From positions 558,001-622,000 of the forward strand of contig LUGG01000007.1 in the NCBI GenBank assembly GCA_001683735.1: DNA of 64,000 nucleotides. Direction: 5' to 3'. Under the pieces are notes generated by a model. That model had not been told where the DNA came from. It ran no database searches and saw nothing but the letters and a program-made list of their open reading frames with translations. Origin of the DNA: Grifola frondosa. Taxonomy: Eukaryota > Basidiomycota > Agaricomycetes > Polyporales > Grifolaceae. Positions 43,309 through 52,761 of this stretch are shown here, piece by piece. Position 1 is the stretch's first letter, and each line of letters starts with the position of its first letter. Both the position numbers and the translations under genes were made by a program.

Positions 43309-44528
43309 TGGTGCTGCATGCAAAATGTGGTTACTATTCCATCCCATTTATTGTGGACACCGGATCGCAGGTTAACTGTGTGAATGCGGATCTATGGAAA
43401 TTAGCTCGAGGTACCAGCCGGGAAGTTGATGATGACGTATCAATCAAGGACGTGACCGGAAAGTCACTTTCCTGCATAGGCCTTTGGGACACGCCACTGT
43501 CCATCGGCCGGATTGATACTGAAGCCACATTGTATATTGTGGAAGACCTAGCAGTTCCCGGGATCTTGGGAAGATCATGGCAGCAGAAACACGAATTCAG
43601 TCTGCAGCATAGGCCGGAAGGATTATACCTTGGTATTCGTGACAGCTTGAAGCTCCACTCCTATGAGCTTCTCATCACGAGCCCGGGCATCCAGAAAGAT
43701 GTTCTGGATAGAACCTTTCGGCTATGTGCGATGACCACAGTGGATCAGGCTCCTTCGAAAGGATTGGATGTCAATCGGGTTGAGATGCGTTTGGCGCAGC
43801 TCCAGATTAAACCTGGTGACAGTCCAGCCCCTCGGAAGGAGACGATGGATGATTCTGGCAGCATGGTTCCCACCGAGTTGAACTCCCCGGAAAACTGGGA
43901 TGAAGACTTTCCTGATGAGGAAAGATCCCCTCATTTTCTGGAGTCCAATCGGATGGTGGAACAGGAGAACCGGAAACTGTATGACACATTTCGTAAAGTG
44001 CATCAGGACCAGTTAGGACAGGTGATAGAGGAAGTGGCTACCCTGATGACAGACATACGAGTCAAGAATGCTCGTATTGTGCATCCAGGCCCACTGTCCC
44101 CGAAGCCGGACCATGCTGAAGGACAGTACCTGCTACAAGATGTTAGGATGACGATGAACGGGAGACGATACAGAGGCCATGGGGTTCTCCACATGGTTTT
44201 CTATTCGGATGTTCCCTGTTCGCCTAGCAGTCTTGAAGCAGAAGCAGGAACGTCTGAAGAATGGAAGCAGACATCGGATCAGAATTTCGAAGTACCAATG
44301 GGCCCTTCGGAGGATTTGTCGGACAGCATCTTGATAGACGGTCAAATTCCACTCGGGGAATTACCTAGTCAAGCCGACGATCCACAATCAGCCGATGAAG
44401 AGGAGGATCTATATGATCAGGCAACTCACAGGCGGGAGACTATCAAAGGACAGAAAGTGTGGATCCCCTTGATCAGGAGACCCCTGATGAGGATTTCCTA
44501 TCGCTTGTCCCAAGTCAGCCGAAGTTGA
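43305..44528 (+). CDS. Second retropepsin domain ORF
   Basis: The ATG at 43305 opens 407 codons. F-I-V-D-T-G-S-Q-V-N-C-V-N is the active-site loop, and I-L-G-R-S-W-Q-Q-K-H is the second block, matching G-L-L-G-R-P-W-Q-I-K-N in the first domain. After about 150 residues the protein becomes acidic and of unknown function. A pol polyprotein normally continues into reverse transcriptase from here, but no RT motif follows. The domain resembles the one just upstream, suggesting tandem duplication or a two-protease design. Confidence 0.75.
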   Translation: MMVLHAKCGYYSIPFIVDTGSQVNCVNADLWKLARGTSREVDDDVSIKDVTGKSLSCIGLWDTPLSIGRIDTEATLYIVEDLAVPGILGRSWQQKHEFSLQHRPEGLYLGIRDSLKLHSYELLITSPGIQKDVLDRTFRLCAMTTVDQAPSKGLDVNRVEMRLAQLQIKPGDSPAPRKETMDDSGSMVPTELNSPENWDEDFPDEERSPHFLESNRMVEQENRKLYDTFRKVHQDQLGQVIEEVATLMTDIRVKNARIVHPGPLSPKPDHAEGQYLLQDVRMTMNGRRYRGHGVLHMVFYSDVPCSPSSLEAEAGTSEEWKQTSDQNFEVPMGPSEDLSDSILIDGQIPLGELPSQADDPQSADEEEDLYDQATHRRETIKGQKVWIPLIRRPLMRISYRLSQVSRS

Positions 44529-45037
44529 GGCCTGAGGAGACAACGGTGATACTATTGGGCAATGGCAGTGCGCTCTGTGGAACGAATGAGTTTATGGCCA
44601 CAATGATGTCATATCTAGGCCATGACGTCTCCGGTCCAGCAGAGCTAATCACAGGTCGTCAATTGGGCAAGATCAATTGGGATCCGCTGCACCAAGCACT
44701 CGGCACAATAGGTGTCACCGTTCCAGGAGATAATCGTGGCCGGGCCGCGATACGGAAGACACAGAAGATACAGACCAATCCGGACGGACATATGCTGAGA
44801 CATATGACAATGATGCGACCATGTGGAAACATGTGGACCCGCGGATACCACAGAAGATTGCGACGACCACAAAAGAGACAAAAAAGAAACAAAAGAGTCG
44901 CAACAGAAGCAGAAGAAGCGGATACAGTACCAGAGTTTCGGGTTATGTGGTTGGTCGGTGGAGATAGTATTATCACCGACTCAGGATTTCGCGGCCGGGC
45001 CGCAGACGCAGCAGGATTCACATTGACAGCAGTATGA
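44459..45037 (+). other. Frame continuing from second protease ORF
   Basis: Overlaps the end of the preceding ORF in another frame and stays open for 192 codons: L-I-T-G-R-Q-L-G-K-I-N-W-D-P, then a Lys/Arg-rich section. Probably the broken continuation of the pol-type polyprotein after an indel. No RT signature (for example Y-x-D-D) is visible. Confidence 0.4.
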
Positions 45038-47436
45038 TACAGGTTCCGGCTACCGAACTAGACCGCTTCCCGTACCCTGAAAACGGAGAATTCTCTGTAA
45101 AAAGGGGGAGGTGGTTAGGTGGCTGAAGCTGTGGTTCACAGAAGAAGCACGTACGGGAGCTTCATGGAACGTTCCGGCAGATCATCGGGCTTGATAATCA
45201 CCAAGGAAACACCCTGAAAGGGGAAGTGATTAAGGCACCAGCCAGATGAGGGAACTGTGGTCACTTACGTCCACAGTTTCCACCGCCGTGACCTTTCCAT
45301 AATGCGTCTCAGTGTTCATCAGAAAGAAGACACGTGTGTTGATCTACGACAGGTCAGCACTTTGGACCGGACGATCGACAGTGGAGCAGGACCTCGAATG
45401 GCATATTCGGGGAGAAACGCTGTTGGATCAAGAAGACAGGAATAATGAAGAAAGGAATGGGCCTACCAGAAGGCGTTTATAAGACCTTGCCTGGCTCCCA
45501 TTACCTCAGAGAACCAGAGATAACTGTGACATCTGTATGTCAATCAGATGGTGGTGTCAACTTTGCCAAAATTCCGGACCCATATGATGGAGCCTAGGCT
45601 AGATGATAAAAATAGGATGTATACAAGGGGTGCCCCAGACATCAGTATGGTAACGAACCACTGGACCGCAAGCATTTTGACACGTTCGGGTCGGCGCATA
45701 GCCATGACGGCATGGTCGAACACGTGGGTGCGAGGCGGGAGAGATCCACACAAACTTGGGACAGAGAGGCCCAGAGTTTCGGATACCAGGAGGCAGAGGT
45801 TATTTTTGGAGGGGGGCATCGATGTCAATGCGTCGTTATCATTATGTAAGGTCCAATCGGGTAGGAAGGAAGGAGGGCTATCGGAATAGTTCTCCGGCGA
45901 AGTACCAAGTCGATTACAGTAGCGAATCATATGCCCAGCGGGGCAATATGATTGCGGCTGTAATCAACAGCGGTAGCCACACAGGCCGTGGGTCTGTTCA
46001 TCGGGCAGTATGATAAATCTCTTGGGTTTTTTGGAAATCGGCAGCACAGACAGGATCTCGGATACGACAGGTATCGACAGCAGAATACAGGAGTAGGACG
46101 ACACTACACGGAGCCGAAGAAGAAGTTCTCGAACTGCGGGGCGAATGCGCCCATCGCTTCGAGACAGACGTCCGCCGAACGTGCCCATTCCGAACTAATT
46201 CGCAGTGCGAGGGTGAAGCCTAGCAATGCGAAGGTTAGAGGATGTGGGCTCGACGAACGGAATGGACGTACCAGCAGAACAGGACGAGGAACCGCCGACA
46301 CTTGATAGCCGAGTGTGGGGCGCCTCACAGTGGAGACCTAAAAAGGAAGGTCGAAATTAGAGTGTGCAGACATGGAACGAGTGGGATAGGACGTACCAGC
46401 TGAAAACGAGTCGCGTATTGCACTCCGAGGCAAGGGCATACCTACCTACGAGAACCATTAGCACCCGAAACGGACGGAATACCAGGCAAGACGCTTACCG
46501 CGTACGAACGCCGCGATGTCGCGAATGCTTGACGCGACATTGGAGGCCGAGGTTCAACCTGGTCAGATGAGCCGAAGAGTGGACCACAGGGCAGTCCAAA
46601 GGGAGTTGCCCTGGCCTCTTATATAGGAGCAGGCAAGCTGGATGAGTCAGCCAGGACCCGCACAGCATTGTGCGTCGGGTCCGAGCTACCCATCACCTGC
46701 ACTCTTTGCGCCATGTGGATCTCATCGGGCGTAGGAACGCGCCGAGAAACAGACCACAGAAGGAACGAGCCAGAATGGCAAGGCATGTCTGGGCTCAAGG
46801 CAGTTCAAGAAAGAAGGGAACTAGCAGCAGAAGAACGGCAACGAGCCCCGCAACGAAAAACACAATAGTACGATGGTGGCAGTCAGGACGTCAGAGGACG
46901 TACCAGCTGACGCGTAATGACGCGTACTCCCCGTCGGAATTGTGAGCGCGCCGCTCGTAGCACGCGCTGGAGCACTGCAAAGTGCGCGCGGATGCCGGAA
47001 AGGAAGCGCCGCACAGAAGCGCATGGACAATAGGCCATGGCGGCGACGCGGCCTAGAGACTAGAAGAGATGGTCAGCGGATCGGAAGGAAGAGTCAGAGT
47101 ATGGAACTCGGCTGCTTACCTCCGAAAATGCACTCGGCGGACCTACAGCTCCGCGAGCGAGGCAGCGCGCAGCACAGAATTTGCCCGAATAAGGCGAAAT
47201 TCGATGCCGCGGCGTCTCGCAGGAAGTAGGAGGGCCAGAGCATCACAGTCCGAGTCTGATGGAAGAACCGCGGGATATGCCCCGGGTACCAGGACAGATC
47301 CCGATCACGAGTGAAGAGAGTCGCCCGAAAAGGAAGCTGCTGTAGATGGAGAGGATGGAAACATAGAGGAAAACATAGGGGACCTGGAGGAGTATAAAAG
47401 CCAGCAGCAGTATGAGCTGGAAAAGTAGCAGGCTCA
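45038..47436. other. Degenerate insert inside the LTR element, no RT
   Basis: In the place of the reverse transcriptase there is sequence with only short, unconvincing ORFs. A TATA-like tatata at about 46620 and another (tataaaag) at 47393-47400 suggest pieces of promoters or LTR ends from other elements. The 10-mer GACGTACCAG recurs here at 46264, 46390 and 46897. Nothing else recognised. Confidence 0.4.
47393..47400 (+). promoter_or_regulatory. TATA box ahead of ORF at 47437
   Basis: gtataaaag lies about 45 nt before the ATG opening the 47437 frame, the normal place for a promoter of a separate transposon-like ORF nested in the large element. Confidence 0.4.
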
Positions 47437-48310
47437 CCATGGGTCCTCCCCTCTATAGAGCCATGGCCTCTGTCGCGACGCCGGCTCCCGCAAGCGCTGG
47501 GAGCGGATTCGCGACTTCCACCTCAGGCTCCTTCGAACGCCATCTCTTCGCTGGGTCGGAAGGTCAGCGCTCATCGTGAACGAAGCCTATGACCTCCCGA
47601 ACGTCGAAGCACCCTGGAATATCGCCGCCATGCCTACCCCGAGGCCCGACGCTCAGGTTCGAGCCTTCGTGGTACGCAATGTCGAGTTCAGGACTCCAGT
47701 TGATGTGATCAGAGGGGACGGTGTGCTTCTTATTGATGAAACACCGGACGCCCCACGCGGATGTCCAGAGGTTCCTGCGATGCGCAGAAACTCGGACCCC
47801 GCAGGAAGACGTAGCGGAGGGAACGAGAGACGGGAGAGCGCACTTGTCGCCTCGCTTCTCGTGGCCCGTCCGCCAGCAGCGAGACCGTTTGGAGGGTGGC
47901 CCGAGTTAGCGTACCCGGCCTCTCCACAGTATATGCCACAGTCACCGACGCCGCCTGCACCGCCGCCGAGCTCGCAGACGCGTATGTCGATGGATGATGG
48001 GATCGAGTACCTCGAGACGGTCGTCGAGGAAGCAGTGACGGACAGTGAAGAGGAAGCGCGCCGCCGCAAGCTCACGAGTGATGTGGAGATGAAGGATGGC
48101 GAGAGAGAGGAGACACTGCCCGAGCTGGTAGAAGAAGAAGTTGCCGGCTGGAGGGTGTTGACGGAGAGACTGCGTCCGCGGAAACACAAAGGGACCGCCG
48201 CGCGGATACTCGAGCAGCGAGACAGCTGTCGAGAACCGTGCGTCGGAGGAGCTCCGACAGATGTCGCCGCTTACATCCCTCAGCGACCTGGAGCAGCGTA
48301 TGGCCGGTAA
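47437..48310 (+). other. Gag-like ORF of a nested, degenerate element
   Basis: A first frame starting M-G-P-P-L-Y-R-A-M-A-S-V-A-T stops near 47579. The next frame continues with E-A-Y-D-L-P-N-V-E-A-P and stays open to 48310, rich in Pro, Arg and acidic residues. A 1-nt indel near 47570 would join them. It resembles the leading ORFs of fungal gypsy elements in composition, but I cannot name the family. No CCHC knuckle was seen. Confidence 0.35.
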
Positions 48311-48839
48311 AGAAAGCGTGTTCTGCGCCCGATGCCGCGCGTAGACTATCGCGAACCGCGCCGTACGTTCCGCCTCTTTAATCGTCGCCGCATGCTGAAG
48401 AAACGTCTGTTAGCCGACCTAACTTCCTCGGGATCGAAGCACGTACCGTCTGATTCAGCGCTGGTGTTGCAAACCGCCGAGCGCGAGAATCTTGACGCGC
48501 TGCTAGGGATACCGGTGGAGGAATGGGGGTCTAACGAGAGACGCTTCGTTAAGGCACTCGTCACGTCATTCAAGCGAGCGTTGTACGGAAGGATTGGCGG
48601 CGGAGAGACCAGGAAGATCCAAGGAATGTGAAGGGGAAGGATGAGCCGCGTGATTCGAGAAGCATCCCAGTCTGATGTCTGTATTGTACGAATCTTCGAA
48701 TCCAGCCTGTCGTTCGCGAGCACAGAGTGCGCGCGAGGATAGAAAGGGTCCCTAGAAGGTACAAAAAGCCTGGAAAGGAGGCAACAGAATCAGTAGTAAG
48801 GAAGCAACTCGAAACGACGCACCCAGCAGCCCCCGAACG

Positions 48840-49312
48840 ATGGATCATATCCTGCAGTCGTTGACAGCGCTCGAACTGAACGAGCCCGAGCAGCAGCAGA
48901 CGGGAATAGAACCCGTAGAGGAGATGGACAGAGATGGCTCTGCTGATGATGGATCAGCAGGAGCACTCGCGGATGAGGAAGGAAGAGGACGTACCAGAAC
49001 TCGAGGCACCCGTAGGGTTGCTCAACGAGATAGCCCGACACCCGCTCCCGACACGCCGCGTGACTTCGTATCGCGCGCAGGTAGCCCGAGCGCCTGGGCA
49101 AGACGTTCGCCTCCATCGTCCGCGAGATGACGACAGATTGGAAGGAGTTTCGGAGCGAACTCCTGAGATGGCAGAGCGAGAGGGATAGAGTCGGGGCAGA
49201 GCGCGCCCGACGAGCTGAGGAGCAGGATCGAGCGATCGCCGACAGAGACGACGCCGAGGACACAGAGACTCACCGAGCGCAGAGCGTCGCCGACGAGGCG
49301 TACGTCGTCTAG
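48840..49312 (+). other. Degenerate coiled-coil ORF of a nested element
   Basis: Frames from 48840 and 49127 read D-H-I-L-Q-S-L-T-A-L-E-L-N, then T-T-D-W-K-E-F-R-S-E-L-L-R-W-Q-S-E-R and a charged helix. The composition suggests a gag-like remnant broken by indels. Family not recognised. Confidence 0.3.
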
Positions 49313-50158
49313 CCAAGGGATGAGCAGGAGGACATGACAGACAGACAGACAAACCAGAGCAGCAGCAGCAGGGAGAGAGAGAGGAGGAGGAAGTCGAGCC
49401 AGAGGGTATCGGCGATAGAGGCAGATTAGAGGCAGACCGGAGTCTGCAAGCAATGGACGTAACGGTCAAGCCAGCAATGCGCGTGACTGATTAGAGTCAC
49501 AAGCGCGCATGCAGAATGGCAGGACCCAACCCGAGCGCTCGAATTGGCGCGCACCTGGGTAACGTCACAGGTCACAAGTACTGAGGGAGTAGATGCCAGC
49601 GTCTGAAACTGACGCGCGCTATCGAAACCCCAGTCTAGGACAAGCAGGAAAACGCGCCCAAGAGGACGCGTCGCGCGACTTTACGGTCACGTGAGCAGAG
49701 GACTTCAAGGAAATGCAGGCTCCTGCAGCACGGATATTCAAAAAACCGAGCCGCAGGACCATGAGACATTTCAAGCGCAGACATGCCAGACGTTTTTTGG
49801 GGCGTAGAATTCAACGGAACAGTTTGCGAAGCGATCTATCCGATATTCAGGTCGGAAAAATCGCACATTTCTGAGAGAAATGAGCAACTGTGGCCTAGAA
49901 TTCCCCAGAAATTTCCTAGAACCCTGATATTTGATCAGGAGACAGGAAAATAACACAGGATGCATGGACAGCAGAGGACAGCCACAGGTAACTAGGGTAT
50001 AGCATAGCTTGAGCACACGGTGTGGAGACATAGCATGAGTCACCACACAGCCTAGCTGCTAAACCTGGTTCCTGCTGGAAGGATCCAGAAGGAATTTGTA
50101 AGGCAGGCATAGCCACAAAGTTGCTGACTACCGAGTATTACTCAGCAGGAAGAAAGTC
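49313..50158. other. Non-coding part of the nested region
   Basis: GC-rich then AT-richer sequence without an ORF of interest. It ends at a TATA box (50159-50166). It may be LTR-like sequence of another element, but no second copy is present in the window. Confidence 0.3.
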
Positions 50159-50166
50159 TATATAAA
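50159..50166 (+). promoter_or_regulatory. TATA box in nested region
   Basis: TATATAAA followed about 60 nt later by the ATG at 50224 of a small ORF. It suggests an independent promoter inside the nested region. Confidence 0.4.
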
Positions 50167-50205
50167 GGGAGAGGATTTTAGGATAAAATCAACTCACTAT
50201 CCCCT

Positions 50206-50760
50206 TTGACTATTCTGCTGAGCATGACTCCAGCAGCTTTGAATGCGATTCTACAGAATCCGGTCATGCGACGGGCATTTACAGAAAGGCTGATGAAGGC
50301 CATGGAGAAGATGGAAAAGAGAAGTGCTAATTGGAAAATCTATCGTTCTCAGAAGCCTCGTACTAGGAAAGAAACGATAGCAAAAATGTTGACGACCGGA
50401 CGGAGATTGAAGCGGAACTGGGTAAAGGAGAGATTGAGGACCACGTTTAACGTTGGCCTACAACTTCATCAGCTTCTGCACCCAATTCCGACATCTTTCA
50501 AGTCATTGGAACAGGACGTACATGACCAAGTCCAGATCCGAGGCAATTGATGCATCTTTCCAATTACAAACTTTTGATGAACATGGACAGCACCTTCTAT
50601 GAGCACCCTCTTTCCCAATCATTTACTCCATCAGATGATCTACATGCAGAGACAGTTGATAAAGAATCTACCAAGGTTCTAGTGGACAGCAGACAAACAG
50701 ATACAGCAGAAGAGGAATTGGAGGATGGACTATATGCTCCAGCCCCAACTCTCAACTAGG
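50206..50760 (+). other. Small basic and acidic ORFs, nested region
   Basis: The frame 50224-50550 reads M-T-P-A-A-L-N-A-I-L-Q-N-P, then becomes Lys/Arg-rich. The overlapping frame from 50547 is acidic. They could be two halves of one broken gag-like protein. No motif recognised. Confidence 0.3.
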
Positions 50761-51035
50761 CAGCGCAACAGGAAAACGGGCATGGCAGAAGAAGCATCGA
50801 CCTAGTCAAAGGCCCATGTGGAGATCTGTGCGACGGGATTCAGAATCCCTTCGAGTCATGATGATGAAGAAAAGGACTGTGAAGAAACGTGCGGAGGAAG
50901 CAGCTAGAAGAAAGGAGTCAATGATGGATTTCTCGCTTCCAGACGAGTCCACAAAGACACTAAACTAAAAAAGCCCAGACCCTCCCATATTTTGCACCCA
51001 CACAAGTACATCATCATCATCAAACCTACACAATC

Positions 51036-52715
51036 AATCGGTGGATCCAGGGGATCCTACTGTTCAGTTTCAAACTGATACATGTACCAGCAGCCAAGCA
51101 TCAGGGACCAGATGCCCTGTCTAGGCGAGCTCTCGGAGAAGGAGAAGAGATAGACGAAGAAGACGACGAGTGGTTGGACAACATAGCCTTATTCTTAGGG
51201 TTTCCAACCAGCAGCAACAGGAGACAGATTTATGGACCATATGCCGAAGAAGACGAACCACAGAATCAGGTGTTCATATCGACCACAACCAGCCAGGACG
51301 TCCGACTCCGCCAGATCAGGGATTTCTTAGAAACCTTTGATTTGCCCGAGTTTGACAAAACAGCAGCAAGAACACGCTTCCTTCGAAAATGTCGACACTA
51401 CTTTCTGAAGGATGACCTTCTCTTCCGAAAACAAGAGAATGGAATCCCGACCAGAGTAGTGTTGGAAGCGAAAGAGAGGTTATCGATTTTGAAGCAAGCA
51501 CATGATGAATTGGGGCATCGAGGAGAGTTTTCTACCTTCGAAACAGTCAAGCTCCGATTCTTCTGGCCCTTCTATCGATCCGATGTGCGGCAGTATGTCC
51601 AGGCTTGCAGGGAATGCCAGATTCGGAGTGTCAAGAAAGTAGCCATACCACCCCGGATCTCGGCGCCTGCAACCTTGTTCACGAAAGTGTACCTGGACAT
51701 CATGTTCATGCCAACTGTAGGAAGAAAAACCTGCATTGTTGCATGTCGAGATGATTTGTCAGGAGTCACAGAAGGAAGAGCGCTAAACAGTACATCCTCA
51801 GAGGCAGTGGCCAGATTCTTTTGGGAACAGATTATTTGCCGATACGGAGCAGTTGGTCAAGTAACCACGGATAATGGATCCGAGACAAAGGGAGCATTCG
51901 AGAGATTGGCCAGACGCTATAACATTCCCCAGGTGCGAATCTCTGCATATAACTCATCAGCCAATGGAGTTGTGGAGCGTGGACATTTCATTATTCGCGA
52001 AGCCCTGGTGAAAGCATGCCAAGGCAATATCTCTCGTTGGCCAGAACTGCTACCGCATGCACTGTTTGCCGATCGAGTCACAGTTAGGCGAGCCACAGGA
52101 TATAGCCCTTATTACCTTCTGCATGGAGTGCACCCAGTATTTCCTATGGACTTGCGAGAAGCTACCTTCATGGTGGAAGGGTTCCGCAAGAACATGCCTC
52201 CAGAAGAACTCCTAGCATTACGCATCAGACAGTTGGAAAGGCGACCGGAGGATGTGGCCAGAGCAGTACAAGCTCTCACCAAGTCTCGGTTAGCCTCAAA
52301 AGAGCAGTTTGAGCATCGGTTCGCTCATCGCTTGTTCAGAGAAAGCTACCAGCCAGGTGACCTAGTCCTGCAGCGTAATTCTCAAATAGAACGAGAGATG
52401 AATCGAAAACACAAGCCGCGATACCTAGGACCATTTGAAGTGGTTAGGCAAACGGCTGGAGGATCGTATATTCTCAAGGAACTCAATGGAGATGTAGTTC
52501 GAGAAGGAGTCGCTGCATTCAGACTTCTAGCATACCATCCGACGATGGATAATCTTGAAGATCTGGAGCAGGAAAGGACTCAGCCAGACGAAGAAGACCA
52601 GACAGGAATAGCCGATGAAGAATCCAGCGATGAGGATCAGGGACTCGATGATGTCACAGATCCCGAGGACAGCTGGCCAGTCAGCCAGAGGACCAGAAGC
52701 CAATACAGAACCTGA
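51036..52715 (+). CDS. Integrase (with short RNase H tail) of the LTR element
   Basis: The open frame enters at about 51036 with I-N-R-W-I-Q-G-I-L-L-F and H-V-P-A-A-K-H-Q-G-P-D-A-L-S-R-R, the usual link between RNase H and integrase in gypsy pol. Integrase follows: zinc-binding H-D-E-L-G-H and C-R-E-C, and a DDE core with Asp in V-Y-L-D-I-M, Asp in T-T-D-N-G-S-E and Glu in G-V-V-E-R-G-H. The C-terminal module is Y-L-G-P-F-E-V-V, then an acidic tail and a stop at 52713-52715. The frame is uninterrupted over 513 codons. No ATG at its start is expected, because it is part of a polyprotein. RT and most of RNase H are missing upstream. Confidence 0.88.
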   Translation, partial: NRWIQGILLFSFKLIHVPAAKHQGPDALSRRALGEGEEIDEEDDEWLDNIALFLGFPTSSNRRQIYGPYAEEDEPQNQVFISTTTSQDVRLRQIRDFLETFDLPEFDKTAARTRFLRKCRHYFLKDDLLFRKQENGIPTRVVLEAKERLSILKQAHDELGHRGEFSTFETVKLRFFWPFYRSDVRQYVQACRECQIRSVKKVAIPPRISAPATLFTKVYLDIMFMPTVGRKTCIVACRDDLSGVTEGRALNSTSSEAVARFFWEQIICRYGAVGQVTTDNGSETKGAFERLARRYNIPQVRISAYNSSANGVVERGHFIIREALVKACQGNISRWPELLPHALFADRVTVRRATGYSPYYLLHGVHPVFPMDLREATFMVEGFRKNMPPEELLALRIRQLERRPEDVARAVQALTKSRLASKEQFEHRFAHRLFRESYQPGDLVLQRNSQIEREMNRKHKPRYLGPFEVVRQTAGGSYILKELNGDVVREGVAAFRLLAYHPTMDNLEDLEQERTQPDEEDQTGIADEESSDEDQGLDDVTDPEDSWPVSQRTRSQYRT

Positions 52716-52751
52716 CGAGAAGTTGGACAACCGAGGACGGTTGGATCGACT

Positions 52752-52761
52752 GTGGGGCGGA
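52752..52761 (+). promoter_or_regulatory. Polypurine-like tract before 3' LTR
   Basis: gtggggcgga sits directly before the 3' LTR start, where plus-strand priming occurs in LTR retrotransposons. It is short and contains pyrimidines, so only a fair match. Confidence 0.45.
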
